Numbered from the stretch's first letter, positions 17,848 to 26,484 are shown. The stretch: 64,000 bases of DNA from Xanthomonas sp. 10-10 (GCF_040182365.1 NZ_CP144460.1:124001-188000), one strand, 5' to 3'. Notes: generated from the sequence alone by a model not told the origin. Translations and numbers: made by a program.

Positions 17848-18600
17848 ATGTCACGTCTTGCAGGCAAACGTACCCTCATCACCGGCGGCACCACCGGCAT
17901 TGGCCTGGAAACCGCCAGGCAGTTCCTCGCCGAAGGCGCCCGCGTCATCGTCACCGGCGTCAACCCCGAGTCCATCGCCAAGGCCCAGGCCATCCTGGGG
18001 CCGGACGTGCCGGTGCTGCGCGCCGACTCGGCCAGCGTTGCCGCCCAGCAGGAGCTGGCGCAGGCGGTGCAGGCCCATTACGGCCAGCTGGATGTCGTCT
18101 TCCTCAATGCTGGCGTCTCGGTCTGGGTGCCGATCGAAGAGTGGACCGAGCAGGCCTTCGACGCCTCCTTCGCCATCAACGTCAAGGGCCCGTACTTCCT
18201 GCTGCAGGCGCTGCTGCCGGTGCTGGCCAACCCCGCCTCGGTGGTGCTCAACACCTCCGTCAACGTGCATGCCGGCATGGCCCGCTCGTCGGTGTATGCC
18301 GCCACCAAGGCCGCCTTCCTCAGCATGACCAAGACGCTGTCCAGCGAACTGCTGGGCCGCGGCATCCGCGTCAACGCCGTCAGCCCCGGCCCGGTGGAAA
18401 CCCCGCTGTACGACAAGCTCGGCGTGCCCGACGCCTACCGTGCAAAGCTCAACGAGGAAATCGCCGCCAGCATCCCGATGGGCCGCTTCGGTACCCCGGA
18501 AGAGGTGGCCAAGGCCGTGCTGTACCTGGCCTCGGACGAATCCAGCTGGACGGTGGGGTCGGAAATCGTGGTCGACGGCGGGCGCCTGCTCAACGGCTGA
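17848..18600 (+). CDS. Short-chain dehydrogenase/reductase
   Basis: 250 residues. The cofactor motif TGGTTGIG (TGxxxGIG) and NAG lie in the first half. The catalytic Ser is in NTSVNVHAG and YAATK gives Tyr/Lys. SPGPVETPLY and the VVDGGRLL end are standard for classical SDRs. A good Shine-Dalgarno (AGGAG) precedes the ATG. The cytosolic NAD(P)-dependent oxidoreductase has an unknown substrate. It is divergent from the LysR gene and probably its target. The GST gene 181 bp downstream on the same strand may be co-transcribed. Confidence 0.88.
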   Translation: MSRLAGKRTLITGGTTGIGLETARQFLAEGARVIVTGVNPESIAKAQAILGPDVPVLRADSASVAAQQELAQAVQAHYGQLDVVFLNAGVSVWVPIEEWTEQAFDASFAINVKGPYFLLQALLPVLANPASVVLNTSVNVHAGMARSSVYAATKAAFLSMTKTLSSELLGRGIRVNAVSPGPVETPLYDKLGVPDAYRAKLNEEIAASIPMGRFGTPEEVAKAVLYLASDESSWTVGSEIVVDGGRLLNG

Positions 18601-18781
18601 GCCTGGCGGCCCCCGCCAGGCGTCGGCAGGCGGCGCGCATCGCCGCCCTGCCGGCACCCACCTGCGCCTGCGCATCGCCATGCACCGGTTGCATGGCGAG
18701 GCGCAGGCGTTTTCTGCCATGCAGGCAAGGCCGGCCCACGGCTGCCCTGGCACCCCCCTTTCGCAACGCGAGCCATTGCCC

Positions 18782-19471
18782 ATGCCCAACACCCTCACCC
18801 TGATCAGCCACCCGCTGTGCCCGTTCGTGCAGCGCGCCGCCATCGTGCTGCTGGAACACGCTGTCGCCTTCGAGCGCGTGGATATCGACCTGCACGCCAA
18901 GCCGGACTGGTTCCTGGCCCTGTCGCCCACCGGCAAGGTGCCGCTGCTGCGCATCGGCCAGCCGGACGGCAGCGTGGCCACCCTGTTCGAGAGCGCGGTG
19001 ATCTGCGACTACCTCGACGAGACCAGCGGCAGCACCAGCCTGTACCCGCGCGACCCGCTGCAACGTGCGCAGCAACGCGCCTGGATCGAGTTTGCCGCGC
19101 CCACCTTTGCCGACGCCTGGCAGTTCCTCAATGCCAGCGACCAGGCCAGCGCCGACACCGCCAGCGCCGCCTTCCGCGGCAAGCTGCAAAAGCTCGAGCA
19201 GGCGCTGGGCCAGGGCCCGTATTTCGCCGGCCCCACGTTCGGCATGGTCGATGTGGTGTTCGCCCCGCTGCTGCGCTACTTCGGCCTGCTGCCCGCCGAT
19301 GTCTGTGCACCCATCTTTGAAGGGCTGCCGCGCATCGGCGCATGGCGCGCCGCCCTGGCCGCCAGGCCCAGCGTCATCGGCGCGGCGGCGCAGGACTACG
19401 CGAGCCGCTTCCAGCAGCATCTGCACAAACAGCGCGCCCTGCTGGCAGAGGCGGTGCGTGTGCCGGCGTAA
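18782..19471 (+). CDS. Glutathione S-transferase, Cys-type (omega-like)
   Basis: 229 residues. The N-terminal SHPLCPFVQRA motif places a Cys at the active site, as in omega/beta-like and dehydroascorbate reductase-type GSTs. SPTGKVPLLR supplies the cis-Pro, and FESAVICDYLDE the glutathione-binding Glu-Ser. The helical C-terminal domain includes FAGPTFGMVDVVFAPLL. Cytosolic; probably a thiol transferase or dehydroascorbate reductase-like enzyme. It lies downstream of the SDR in the same orientation, and the gap holds a GC-rich stretch without a clear terminator. Confidence 0.85.
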   Translation: MPNTLTLISHPLCPFVQRAAIVLLEHAVAFERVDIDLHAKPDWFLALSPTGKVPLLRIGQPDGSVATLFESAVICDYLDETSGSTSLYPRDPLQRAQQRAWIEFAAPTFADAWQFLNASDQASADTASAAFRGKLQKLEQALGQGPYFAGPTFGMVDVVFAPLLRYFGLLPADVCAPIFEGLPRIGAWRAALAARPSVIGAAAQDYASRFQQHLHKQRALLAEAVRVPA

Positions 19472-19523
19472 GCAGCCAAAGCCAACGTGCAGGGCTGGCC
19501 GCGTCGCATGCCTGCCCTAGCAA

Positions 19524-20759
19524 CTAACCCTCAGTGCCATCAGTGCCAAGGGCTTGCCAGGCCTGAGCCGCAACCTGCGGAGTCACCCGCTGCGTCAGCC
19601 ACCAGAACAACAGCGTAAGCGCGCTGATCAGCGCGCCCAGCAGGCACACACCTTGCCAGCCCGCATGGGCATAGGTGACGGTGGTGCCGATGGCACCCAG
19701 CCCGCTGCCGACCGCATAGAACAGCATGTAGAGGCCCACCATCCGGCTGTGGGCTTCGGGGCGCGTGCGGAAGATCAGGCTCTGGTTGGTGACATGCAGC
19801 GCCTGGCCACCCAGGTCGAGCAGCACGATGCCGATCACCAGCGCCCACAACGACCATTCCATCAGCGACAGCGGCCACCAAGCCAGCAGCAGTACGGCCA
19901 GCGCCGCTGCGCTGGTGCGCTGGGCATGGCCACGGTCGGCCCACTGCCCGGCACGTGCGGCCGCCAAGGCGCCCACCACACCGACCAAGCCAAATGCACC
20001 GATGACGGTGTGCGAATAGCTGTACGGCGGCGCGCTTAACGGAAGCACCAGCGCGCTCCAGAAGATGTTGAACGCGGCAAACATCAACAGCGCCAGCATG
20101 CCGCGCACTTGCAGCACCTTTTCTTTCCGCAGCAGCGTCAGCATGGAGGCGATCAGACGCGGGTAAGGCATGGGATTGGCTGCCAACGGCAAAGCTGGCA
20201 GCCGCCGCCACAGCGGCAGCGCGATCACCAGCATCAGCACGGCGGCGCAGAAGTACACGCCGCGCCAACCCGCCAGATCGCTGACGCCCCCTGCGAACAC
20301 GCGCGCGAGCAGCAGACCGATGAACACGCCACTCTGCGCCGTACCGACAACCCGCCCTTGTTCATGGGGCGCGGCAGCACTGGCCGCATAGGCGATCAGC
20401 CCCTGGGTCATCGCCGTGCCCAGCAGCCCCACCGCCAGCATGCCCGCCAGCAGGACAGATGCAGACTGCGCCATGCCGACCGTCGCCAATGCCACCACCA
20501 GGCCCAGCAGTTGCACCGCCATCAACCGGCGACGATCTACCCGATCCCCCAGTGGCACCAGCAACAGCAGAGCCAGGGCGCAGCCGCTCTGGGTGGCCGT
20601 CACCACGCCTCCCACGGCGGCATGACTGATGTGGAAGTCGCGGGCCAGCGCATCCAGCAGGGGTTGTGCGTAGTACACATTCGCCACGCTCACGCCACTG
20701 GCGGCGGCAAACAGCAGCACCAGGCCGCGCGGCATCTCGGCAGTTCGGGATGATTTCAT
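19524..20759 (-). CDS. MFS transporter
   Basis: 411 residues and about 12 hydrophobic helices. The N-terminal GVSVANVYYAQPLLDALAR is the mark of a large group of MFS drug/sugar efflux proteins. The loop 2-3 motif is GDRVDRRRLMAVQL. The start at 20759 is the only ATG before helix 1. It is divergent from an HxlR regulator (20871), with 111 bp between them containing a promoter and palindrome, so control by that regulator is likely. It is probably an inner-membrane exporter; the substrate is unknown. Confidence 0.85.
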   Translation of the reverse strand: MKSSRTAEMPRGLVLLFAAASGVSVANVYYAQPLLDALARDFHISHAAVGGVVTATQSGCALALLLLVPLGDRVDRRRLMAVQLLGLVVALATVGMAQSASVLLAGMLAVGLLGTAMTQGLIAYAASAAAPHEQGRVVGTAQSGVFIGLLLARVFAGGVSDLAGWRGVYFCAAVLMLVIALPLWRRLPALPLAANPMPYPRLIASMLTLLRKEKVLQVRGMLALLMFAAFNIFWSALVLPLSAPPYSYSHTVIGAFGLVGVVGALAAARAGQWADRGHAQRTSAAALAVLLLAWWPLSLMEWSLWALVIGIVLLDLGGQALHVTNQSLIFRTRPEAHSRMVGLYMLFYAVGSGLGAIGTTVTYAHAGWQGVCLLGALISALTLLFWWLTQRVTPQVAAQAWQALGTDGTEG

Positions 20760-20799
20760 GCGCCACGATCCATGCAATCTGGTTTCAAAACAAAACTCA

Positions 20800-20845
20800 T
20801 TGAAGGCTAGGGCACGTAGTTTTAAAATGCAACCAGAAATTCTGG
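20800..20845 (+). promoter_or_regulatory. HxlR gene promoter with palindrome at the start site
   Basis: The -35 is TTGAAG (20800-20805), followed by a 17-bp spacer and the -10 TAAAAT (20823-20828). CCAGAA-A-TTCTGG (20833-20845) is a perfect palindrome covering the expected transcription start. This position suits autorepression by the HxlR protein and possible control of the divergent MFS gene. Confidence 0.5.
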
Positions 20846-20870
20846 ATGTTGCTATCTGTCTGGAGAAGTC

Positions 20871-21314
20871 ATGCCGCGCCGTCCTATCAACGACGAACCC
20901 TGTCCCGTTGCGCGCGCCGTCAATGTGGTCGGGGATCGCTGGTCGCTGCTGATCGTGCGCGATGCGTTCGATGGCACGCGCCGCTTCAGCGACTTTCAGC
21001 GCAGCCTGGGCATGGCGCGCAACATCCTGTCTGACCGTCTTCGCAAGCTGGTAGAGCAGGGCATTCTCGAAACCCAGGATGCCTCGGATGGCACGGCCTA
21101 TCAGGAATACGTGCTGACGCCGCAGGGCGAGAGCCTGTTTCCCGTAGTGGTAGCGCTGCGCCAGTGGGGGGAGCAGCACCTGTTTGCACCTGGCGAACGC
21201 CATTCGGTGCTGATCGACAAGCGTACGCGCAAGCCGATTGCGCGCATGGCGCCACAGGCCAACGATGGTTCCGTGCTGTTGCCTGCCGCGACCGAAGTGC
21301 GGAAAGTGAAGTAA
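20871..21314 (+). CDS. HxlR-family winged-helix regulator
   Basis: 147 residues. The family pattern is complete: CPVARAVNVVGDRWSLLIVRDA, then FSDFQRSLGMARNILSDRLRKLVEQGIL (recognition helix), then YQEYVLTPQGESLFPVVVAL. HxlR proteins are dimeric DNA-binding regulators, often responding to oxidants or aldehydes through a Cys; here the N-terminal Cys sits in EPCPVAR. It is divergent from the MFS gene and followed by an intrinsic terminator at 21360. Confidence 0.88.
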   Translation: MPRRPINDEPCPVARAVNVVGDRWSLLIVRDAFDGTRRFSDFQRSLGMARNILSDRLRKLVEQGILETQDASDGTAYQEYVLTPQGESLFPVVVALRQWGEQHLFAPGERHSVLIDKRTRKPIARMAPQANDGSVLLPAATEVRKVK

Positions 21315-21359
21315 GGAGAAATGCGCCTAGCAGTGATAGCTACGATCAGCCCACGACAA

Positions 21360-21385
21360 AAAGCGCAGCCCATGGGCTGCGCTTT
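21360..21385 (+). terminator. Intrinsic terminator after the HxlR gene
   Basis: A 26-bp perfect palindrome (AAAGCGCAGCCCA and its complement) is followed by a T/C-rich run (TTTCCCTTT). It lies 45 bases after the stop codon. The upstream A-run would also let it act on the other strand. Confidence 0.75.
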
Positions 21386-21801
21386 CCCTTTCAAGGCTGT
21401 CTTGTGGCGGACCGGGGATATGGATGATGAGACCTTGCCTGCTGCGACGCTCCCGCACTTTCCCCCCGCGAAGCCCCTATACGGCGCCTAGCTCGAAAAG
21501 CGGCAGGAGCACATAGAGGCCGAAATCTCGCATAACGTGTTGCCTGGCGTGATTACTTCGATGTAAGTGCGGGGCCAGGCGATTTCCACCGGTACAGGAA
21601 GCTCCGAGTAGCCGCCACCGCTTATCTGGCAGGCTGCGCATGGGCCCTGCAGGCATCGAAGCGGCGAGGATGGGGGGATGCCTTCGCCGCGCCGCAGCCA
21701 CCTGGCGCATGCGCATCCCTACCCCGCCTCCAGCGCGGAACGACGTTGCGGCGCAATGCGGCTGAGCCAATACTGTGCAGGTCTTCTTTCAGCAGAGCGC
21801 C
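21386..21801. other. Intergenic stretch
   Basis: 416 bases. The longest minus-strand frame (21477-21770) lacks a ribosome binding site and family resemblance. Nothing else is supported. Confidence 0.4.
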
Positions 21802-22278
21802 ATGCGCGCCTTCTTTCTCTATGTTGCAGCGCCTTCGATTCTGCTGTCGGCGTTGGCAACCGCCCACGCAGCCCCGGCCGCTGAGTTATGCGAGGTCTTG
21901 CGCGCCTTTGTCCGTGCAGTACAGCCGGGACAGACACGCAGCTTTGCGTTCCGCACCTCGTGGGGAACCAACTTCAAGCATGCGCAAGAGCAGGCGCTTT
22001 CCGCCAAACGGTGTGAGCACAGTGGAGACCCCGCCGCGCAGGCCGTCTGCGCCTACCTGATGCAGCATGGGCAAACAGAGTTTGCAGACGCCACGGTAAT
22101 GGACTCGGTGTCCTGCCTATCGAGCGGCACCACATTTGATAGCAGCCTGAGACTGCATAGCGCCGAGCTGTCCTTTCGTCATGAGGCCATCAACGCAGGC
22201 GCGACGGTCACAGTCACCTTTGGCGAAGATACGGAACAGGGCGGCATGGTGTTTCGACTTCAGTCAGAAGGCGACTAG
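21802..22278 (+). CDS. Hypothetical secreted protein
   Basis: 158 residues from ATG 21802. An in-frame GTG at 21775 would add nine residues ahead of the signal peptide and is less likely. The signal peptide is MRAFFLYVAAPSILLSALAT, with cleavage near AHA/AP. The mature protein has four cysteines (ELCEVL, KRCEH, AVCAYL, SVSCLSS) that could form two disulfides. Probably periplasmic. I do not recognise the family. Codon use is like the host genes. Confidence 0.6.
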   Translation: MRAFFLYVAAPSILLSALATAHAAPAAELCEVLRAFVRAVQPGQTRSFAFRTSWGTNFKHAQEQALSAKRCEHSGDPAAQAVCAYLMQHGQTEFADATVMDSVSCLSSGTTFDSSLRLHSAELSFRHEAINAGATVTVTFGEDTEQGGMVFRLQSEGD

Positions 22279-22647
22279 CGCCGCCCGAGATGTCCTTAAA
22301 GGACGAAGGCCCGACGGTAATTGCCGGGTATCGATGGGAATGTTGTTGGGATATGGACGTATACACCGCTGTCGCCGGACTCTAGGCAAGCAATGTGAGG
22401 GATGCGGCGCGAGCAAGGCGGACTCGTGCGCAAGGCTCTAGGCCCGAAATTACGACGTAAACCAAAGCCTTGTCGAGCAGGTCTGTCAGAGGAAAAGTCA
22501 TTTCCAGGCCTAAGCTATCGCGTGCCCTAGAGGCGTAGTGGTGGGCGAATCTGTCGCTGCAACTACATGGAATGAAGTAAGTTGCCGTGAGCAAAGCCAA
22601 AGCCCTACATTTTCTACAGAACAAGTTTATTAATTCGGAGAATATGA
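22279..22647. other. Intergenic region upstream of the trypsin-like protease
   Basis: 369 bases that pass from host-like GC on the left to AT-rich on the right, marking the left edge of the low-GC protease/retron block. No gene or clear RNA structure was recognised. Confidence 0.4.
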
Positions 22648-23499
22648 ATGCCGCGTCAGCTCACAACATCCGAGCAGCTTGCTCATAGTACTGTTCGTAT
22701 TGAATGCGTTCTATCGAATGGACAGATAGGAACAGGGTCTGGGTTTTTCTTTAACTTTTTGAAGGAAGGAGAACGATCCGTGCCGGCAATTGTTACCAAC
22801 AAACATGTCGTTTCTGGGGCGGAAGCCGGCGTTATCTACGTAACTAGAAAAGATGCCAATGGCGATCCGTTAATGAGAGAATATATAGAAATTAAGATAG
22901 ACCGCTTTGAAGAAAGATGGTTGCTTCATCCTAATCACGATGTAGATCTTTGTATCCTGCCAATCGCTGGACTAATTGAAGAAATGGAACGGGCGGGTCA
23001 TCTTCTTTTTTTTAGAACACTGGACGAATCACTAATTCCGAGCAAAGAAGAGTTGGACGATCTAGGTGCTCTTGAAGATGTAATTATGCTGGGATATCCA
23101 AACGGTATATGGGATAGCGTAAATAATATGCCGATAATTAGAAGGGGGGTTACTGCAACACATCCTAATTTAGACTATGAGGGCAGAGGTGAATTCATGA
23201 TCGACGCTGCGTGTTTTCCTGGTTCAAGTGGATCCCCTGTATTGCTTTACAACGATGGACACTGGAATCAACGAGACGGTAATGTAATGATGGGAGGGCT
23301 GCGGATCAAATTGCTAGGTCTTTTATACGCTGGCCCGCAGCATACAGCTTCAGGCGAAATCGAGATTGTAAATGTACCGACTCAACAGCGTGCTATCTCT
23401 ATATCTCGAATTCCTAATAATCTGGGGCTAATCATAAAGGCGTCGCGAATTATGGAGATGGAAGCCGTACTGCGAGATCTGATGCGAACTGCCAAATGA
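22648..23499 (+). CDS. Stand-alone trypsin-like serine protease
   Basis: 283 residues with CGGAG upstream of the ATG. The chymotrypsin-fold triad is readable: His53 in IVTNKHVVSG, Asp in HDVDLCIL (residue ~100) and Ser194 in FPGSSGSPVLL; GTGSGFF near residue 30 starts the fold. There is no signal peptide, so it is probably cytosolic, unlike DegP-type enzymes, and there is no PDZ domain. It is AT-rich and converges on the retron RT-protease gene, whose own protease domain is of the same superfamily; only 142 bp separate the two stops. A role in the same defence module is inferred from position and shared fold only. Confidence 0.75.
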   Translation: MPRQLTTSEQLAHSTVRIECVLSNGQIGTGSGFFFNFLKEGERSVPAIVTNKHVVSGAEAGVIYVTRKDANGDPLMREYIEIKIDRFEERWLLHPNHDVDLCILPIAGLIEEMERAGHLLFFRTLDESLIPSKEELDDLGALEDVIMLGYPNGIWDSVNNMPIIRRGVTATHPNLDYEGRGEFMIDAACFPGSSGSPVLLYNDGHWNQRDGNVMMGGLRIKLLGLLYAGPQHTASGEIEIVNVPTQQRAISISRIPNNLGLIIKASRIMEMEAVLRDLMRTAK

Positions 23500-23565
23500 T
23501 ATTGCTTTGCTCGGACCATGCCGGGGAATATTGGTGGTTCGAAAGCGGATGAGTACCTGCTGTAA

Positions 23566-23590
23566 AATTAACCTTGTTAATTGATTTTTT
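23566..23590 (+). terminator. Hairpin/T-tract between convergent protease genes
   Basis: AATTAAC-CTT-GTTAATT (23566-23582) is a 7-bp stem followed by TGATTTTTT. The A-run on its left gives a T-run on the minus strand, so it may terminate both the protease and the retron transcripts. Confidence 0.55.
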
Positions 23591-23641
23591 AGAGAGGCTA
23601 GCTGAGGCTATAATCGGGCCTGTCTTCACGAGGATCTGAAG

Positions 23642-25414
23642 CTATGGATTGGAATTTATTTCATTCAGCCACTTGTCAAGCTCCTCTACAGAGAGGCATT
23701 CATCAGTACCGCGATCTTGGCTAGCACCGCGCAACGCCACTCCTACAACCCCGAAGCTTTCATCGACATAAGGCCCGCCGCTATAGCCAGCTCTTATCGT
23801 TGATGCAATCTCGAACCTACTCAAGCCTTGCCTTGGGTAAGTGTTGTTTACATAAGTTGGAACAATATTTGCCGAGCGCCCGGGGCTATAATCTGGGTAC
23901 CCGATAAGTAGCCCCCTGTCACCTGACTTCGCCTGAGAATGTGCTGCAGTGAGGTGCCTTGTTGAGAGAGGAGGAGCGTCGAATGCAAGTAAGGCGAGGT
24001 CGCGATGCTGATCGTAATTCAGAAGTGTTAAGTCGTGTCTTGCGTTTGCATGATCAACAGCAAAGCACTTAAGTTTATCTATGTCGCTCGAATTTATATG
24101 GATGGCAATGTCTTCCACAAGATCATAAAAGACGTGATCACATGTTATTAGTCTATTATTGTTATAAATAAAGCCAGTGCCTTGGCCGCCTACATGTGAA
24201 ACAACGCCAGTGGATGGGCTAACATAATCCCCCTCCCATACAACGACGAAACAGGCTTTGCGAAGTTCAGTTTCCGTCCTTACGATTGGGTAAGCTTTCA
24301 GCGCTTTTGTTATTCCATCTGTAGCCGCATTAAAGCGGTCTGCAAAACGATTATAAAGTACGTCTTCATCGCCTCTCACCATTTTCACAAATAGAATTTT
24401 CCCCCTTAAGTAGTTTGCTAGCTCAGGAATGTAATTGGGGTTTCTAAGCGATCTATAATTCAGAGCCTGAGAGATGCCGTTTTTATTTTCAAAGCTAGAC
24501 TTCCAGAGCGAGTTTGCATTCGAGTAGCCGTGTTTCTCGCAGGCATTTAAGGCGCCCCTTATCTCGTCTAAGAATTTGCGCCTGACATTTGGAAATCGAT
24601 TAACCTTTAGTCCAGTTACTTCCATTCTTCTATGGCGCGTACTCATACGAGTTTTTTCTGGATTGATCTCAAATCCGTTTTTTCTTATTGTCTCTTGAAG
24701 TTCAGCTCCAAGGGTCAGAGATCCTGAATCAAACGAGCAAATATTTTCTGGTATGGCTGCTGAAGTTCTTACGGAAAATGAAAAGGTGATGTCATCTACA
24801 TATCGAGTATAGGTGGCCCTGTGTCGCCTTGCCAAATCAATTAGATCTCGATCGAGCGAACGCGCAATTATGTTAGATATATAAGGGGATGTTGGAGCTC
24901 CTTGCGGCAGCGTGTTTCTAAACGTGCATATGTGTGCTGCCAATGATGCAACTTGGTGGGAAAACCCAAAAATGGGAGAGGAAAATAATCCTCTGACACG
25001 ATAAAAGGTAATTGATGGGAAGAAGTCCTCCAGATCAAGATTTAATATAAAGCCCGCTCTTTGCTGGCAATGTGCTTTGGCGTTGCTGACAATGCTTCTG
25101 TTAAGCCGAAATCCATGAGCGCTATTTTTAGGCTCGGGACCAACATTCAAAAGATATTTTAGCAGCTGCCTTTGAATATTTTTTAGGGTCAATCTAGGTG
25201 AATAAATCTGCCTCAGTCCACCTGTTTTTTTCGGGATTTGGAAGGCTCTATATTGCTGAGCAGGATATATCTCACCTTGGATACTATCGTAGCCGACCCC
25301 AAAAACGTGCATTGAAAACCTAGCTACGTCGCTCCTGGCTAAAGCTTCATTCAAGTTATCCAAGTCATCTATATTAATCAAGTGCCGCCTCGGCTGTCTT
25401 TTACATATACCCAT
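23642..25414 (-). CDS. Retron reverse transcriptase fused to a C-terminal trypsin-like protease
   Basis: 590 residues. Residues ~40-340 are a retron-type RT: NAKAH (111-115, the retron NAxxH motif), catalytic Asp127 in LNLDLEDFF, QGAPTSP (171-177), YVDD (205-208) and VTG (266-268, the retron VTG motif). Residues ~385-590 are a trypsin-like protease: His427 (TCDHVF), Asp472 (HRDLALLAF) and Ser545 (RAGYSGGPYV). Retrons make a branched DNA-RNA and act in anti-phage defence; here the effector appears to be the fused protease. A candidate msr-msd RNA lies 5 bp upstream. Sampled GC is near 40%, far below the host genes, which points to transfer. It could instead be a non-retron defence RT, but both retron hallmark motifs are present. 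Confidence 0.88.
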   Translation of the reverse strand: MGICKRQPRRHLINIDDLDNLNEALARSDVARFSMHVFGVGYDSIQGEIYPAQQYRAFQIPKKTGGLRQIYSPRLTLKNIQRQLLKYLLNVGPEPKNSAHGFRLNRSIVSNAKAHCQQRAGFILNLDLEDFFPSITFYRVRGLFSSPIFGFSHQVASLAAHICTFRNTLPQGAPTSPYISNIIARSLDRDLIDLARRHRATYTRYVDDITFSFSVRTSAAIPENICSFDSGSLTLGAELQETIRKNGFEINPEKTRMSTRHRRMEVTGLKVNRFPNVRRKFLDEIRGALNACEKHGYSNANSLWKSSFENKNGISQALNYRSLRNPNYIPELANYLRGKILFVKMVRGDEDVLYNRFADRFNAATDGITKALKAYPIVRTETELRKACFVVVWEGDYVSPSTGVVSHVGGQGTGFIYNNNRLITCDHVFYDLVEDIAIHINSSDIDKLKCFAVDHANARHDLTLLNYDQHRDLALLAFDAPPLSTRHLTAAHSQAKSGDRGLLIGYPDYSPGRSANIVPTYVNNTYPRQGLSRFEIASTIRAGYSGGPYVDESFGVVGVALRGASQDRGTDECLSVEELDKWLNEINSNP

Positions 25415-25419
25415 CGCGT

Positions 25420-25563
25420 CCCACGTTGCGACACTGTGCGCAGAGCGCGGATTACCTCAACACAAGGACCGCGTTAACGCAGCCCAGATTAAGCATCAGC
25501 CGAGACGGCTTACCGATTGTAGCCAACTGATTTATTTTTGTCGCCCTGAGATCGCAACGCAGG
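25420..25563 (-). ncRNA. Candidate retron msr-msd RNA
   Basis: Read on the minus strand, CCTGCGTTGCGA (25563-25552) and TCGCAACGTGGG (25431-25420) pair over 12 bp (eight consecutive Watson-Crick pairs, two G-U, two more G-C). This is the a1/a2 stem that encloses a retron RNA. The enclosed ~120 nt fold into several hairpins: AGCCG/CGGCT; CGCGG-CCT/AGG-CCGCG in the msd half; GCGC/GCGC. The RNA ends 5 bp before the RT start, the standard position. The stem and location are seen; the branching G and the reverse-transcribed part are not determined. Confidence 0.72.
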
Positions 25564-25628
25564 CTGATTTTTAATGCCATCAAGTCGCCGTATGGACTCT
25601 CATCCAGCGATAGAATTGATCGGTTCAC

Positions 25629-26069
25629 TTATCCACCCTGACACCGCTGCCAACCACCGCCAGTAGCAGACACCTGCTCCCACCCGTTGCGCAGCCGCTT
25701 CATCGCTTGTCCGCCCACACACGCATAACCCAGTTGTTTGGCTTCGGCGGTGCCCAGACCAGGCAGCGCGATGATGGAATCCGAAGGCGCAGGGCGCCCT
25801 TGGCGCTGCGCTTCGCTAAGTAGAGTCACGTTTTCGATGCTCTGGCAGTAACGCACCATGCCCGGGCGCGTGCGGTATTGCTCACAATTGAAGGGCGTTG
25901 TGTCACGCGCCATGGAGTTATGCGGCTGCCGCACTGGCGGAATGTAAGTGTACGTGGACTTTCCCGTGGACGAGCGCATGCTTTGTGCAGGTGCACCATG
26001 TGCGCACGCAAGCATGCACAGCGCGGCCAATGTCAGCGCACCGCGGCGCGCGGTGGTGTTCCAATCCAT
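25629..26069 (-). CDS. Secreted hypothetical protein, copy 1
   Basis: 146 residues with a signal peptide (GALTLAALCMLACAHGAPAQ). The C-terminal half (SDSIIALPGLGTAEAKQLGY, then CVGGQAMKRLRNGWEQV) is nearly identical to the gene at 33045-33491. The homology extends about 60 bp upstream of the start and a few bases past the stop, so this is a duplicated gene with its promoter. Conserved cysteines (FNCEQYR, RYCQ, ACVGG, RCQGG) suggest disulfides in the periplasm. Family unknown to me. Confidence 0.7.
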   Translation of the reverse strand: MDWNTTARRGALTLAALCMLACAHGAPAQSMRSSTGKSTYTYIPPVRQPHNSMARDTTPFNCEQYRTRPGMVRYCQSIENVTLLSEAQRQGRPAPSDSIIALPGLGTAEAKQLGYACVGGQAMKRLRNGWEQVSATGGGWQRCQGG

Positions 26070-26187
26070 GGTGTTCCCTCTGTACGCACCGATCCTAGCC
26101 CACCTATTGCAATTGCGGGTGGTTCAGTTCGCTTATCATTGAGGCGCCGGTGCGTGTATTGCTTTACGCATGCGTCAATGCACGCCG

Positions 26188-26409
26188 CTAACGCGCAGCA
26201 CCCAGATCCTCCAGTACATCCTCCACCTGCTCGGCCAGGTGTTGCAGGCAATGCGCCCATTGCTGCAGTGGAATCGTCGGCGTCCCCAGCGAGCCTTCGT
26301 CACGGGCGCGCGGTGCGGCCAAGGTGGCGAGCAGGCGTAGTTGGTCGCGTACGCGCAGCAGGTGGTACTGCGTGCCTTCGGACATCCAGTAGCCGGTTTC
26401 GTCGTGCAT
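26188..26409 (-). CDS. XAC0095-family small protein
   Basis: 73 residues from ATG 26409, with AAGGAGAG 5 bases upstream; a longer in-frame start lacks such a site. The sequence YHLLRVRDQLRLLATLA ... HCLQHLAEQVEDVLEDL matches my recollection of the XAC0095 family of Xanthomonadaceae, small helical proteins of unknown function. It is preceded by a structured leader (26433-26484) and a C4-like RNA (26579-26630), both in the same orientation. Confidence 0.65.
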   Translation of the reverse strand: MHDETGYWMSEGTQYHLLRVRDQLRLLATLAAPRARDEGSLGTPTIPLQQWAHCLQHLAEQVEDVLEDLGAAR

Positions 26410-26432
26410 GCCGCTCTCCTTGCCGTGAGGCA

Positions 26433-26484
26433 GCTCCCGCTGCACAACGCAGCGGGATGCCGGGAGGCTAGAAACCGCACACAG
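26433..26484 (-). promoter_or_regulatory. Structured leader of the XAC0095 gene (copy 1 of a shared leader)
   Basis: Read on the minus strand, the block starts with CTGTGTGCGGTTTCTAGCC and ends in a perfect 8-bp stem CCCGCTGC/GCAGCGGG with loop GTTGT. It closely matches the leader of the SymE-like gene at 26940-26992. The GGTTTCTAG part is complementary to the C4-like RNAs. Confidence 0.65.

Noticed and set aside
21477-21770. 97-residue frame on the minus strand
   Set aside because: No ribosome site, no family resemblance, atypical composition.
23642-25414. Diversity-generating retroelement or group II intron RT
   Set aside because: No template/variable repeat pair or intron domains were seen; NAxxH, VTG and the upstream a1/a2 stem fit a retron.
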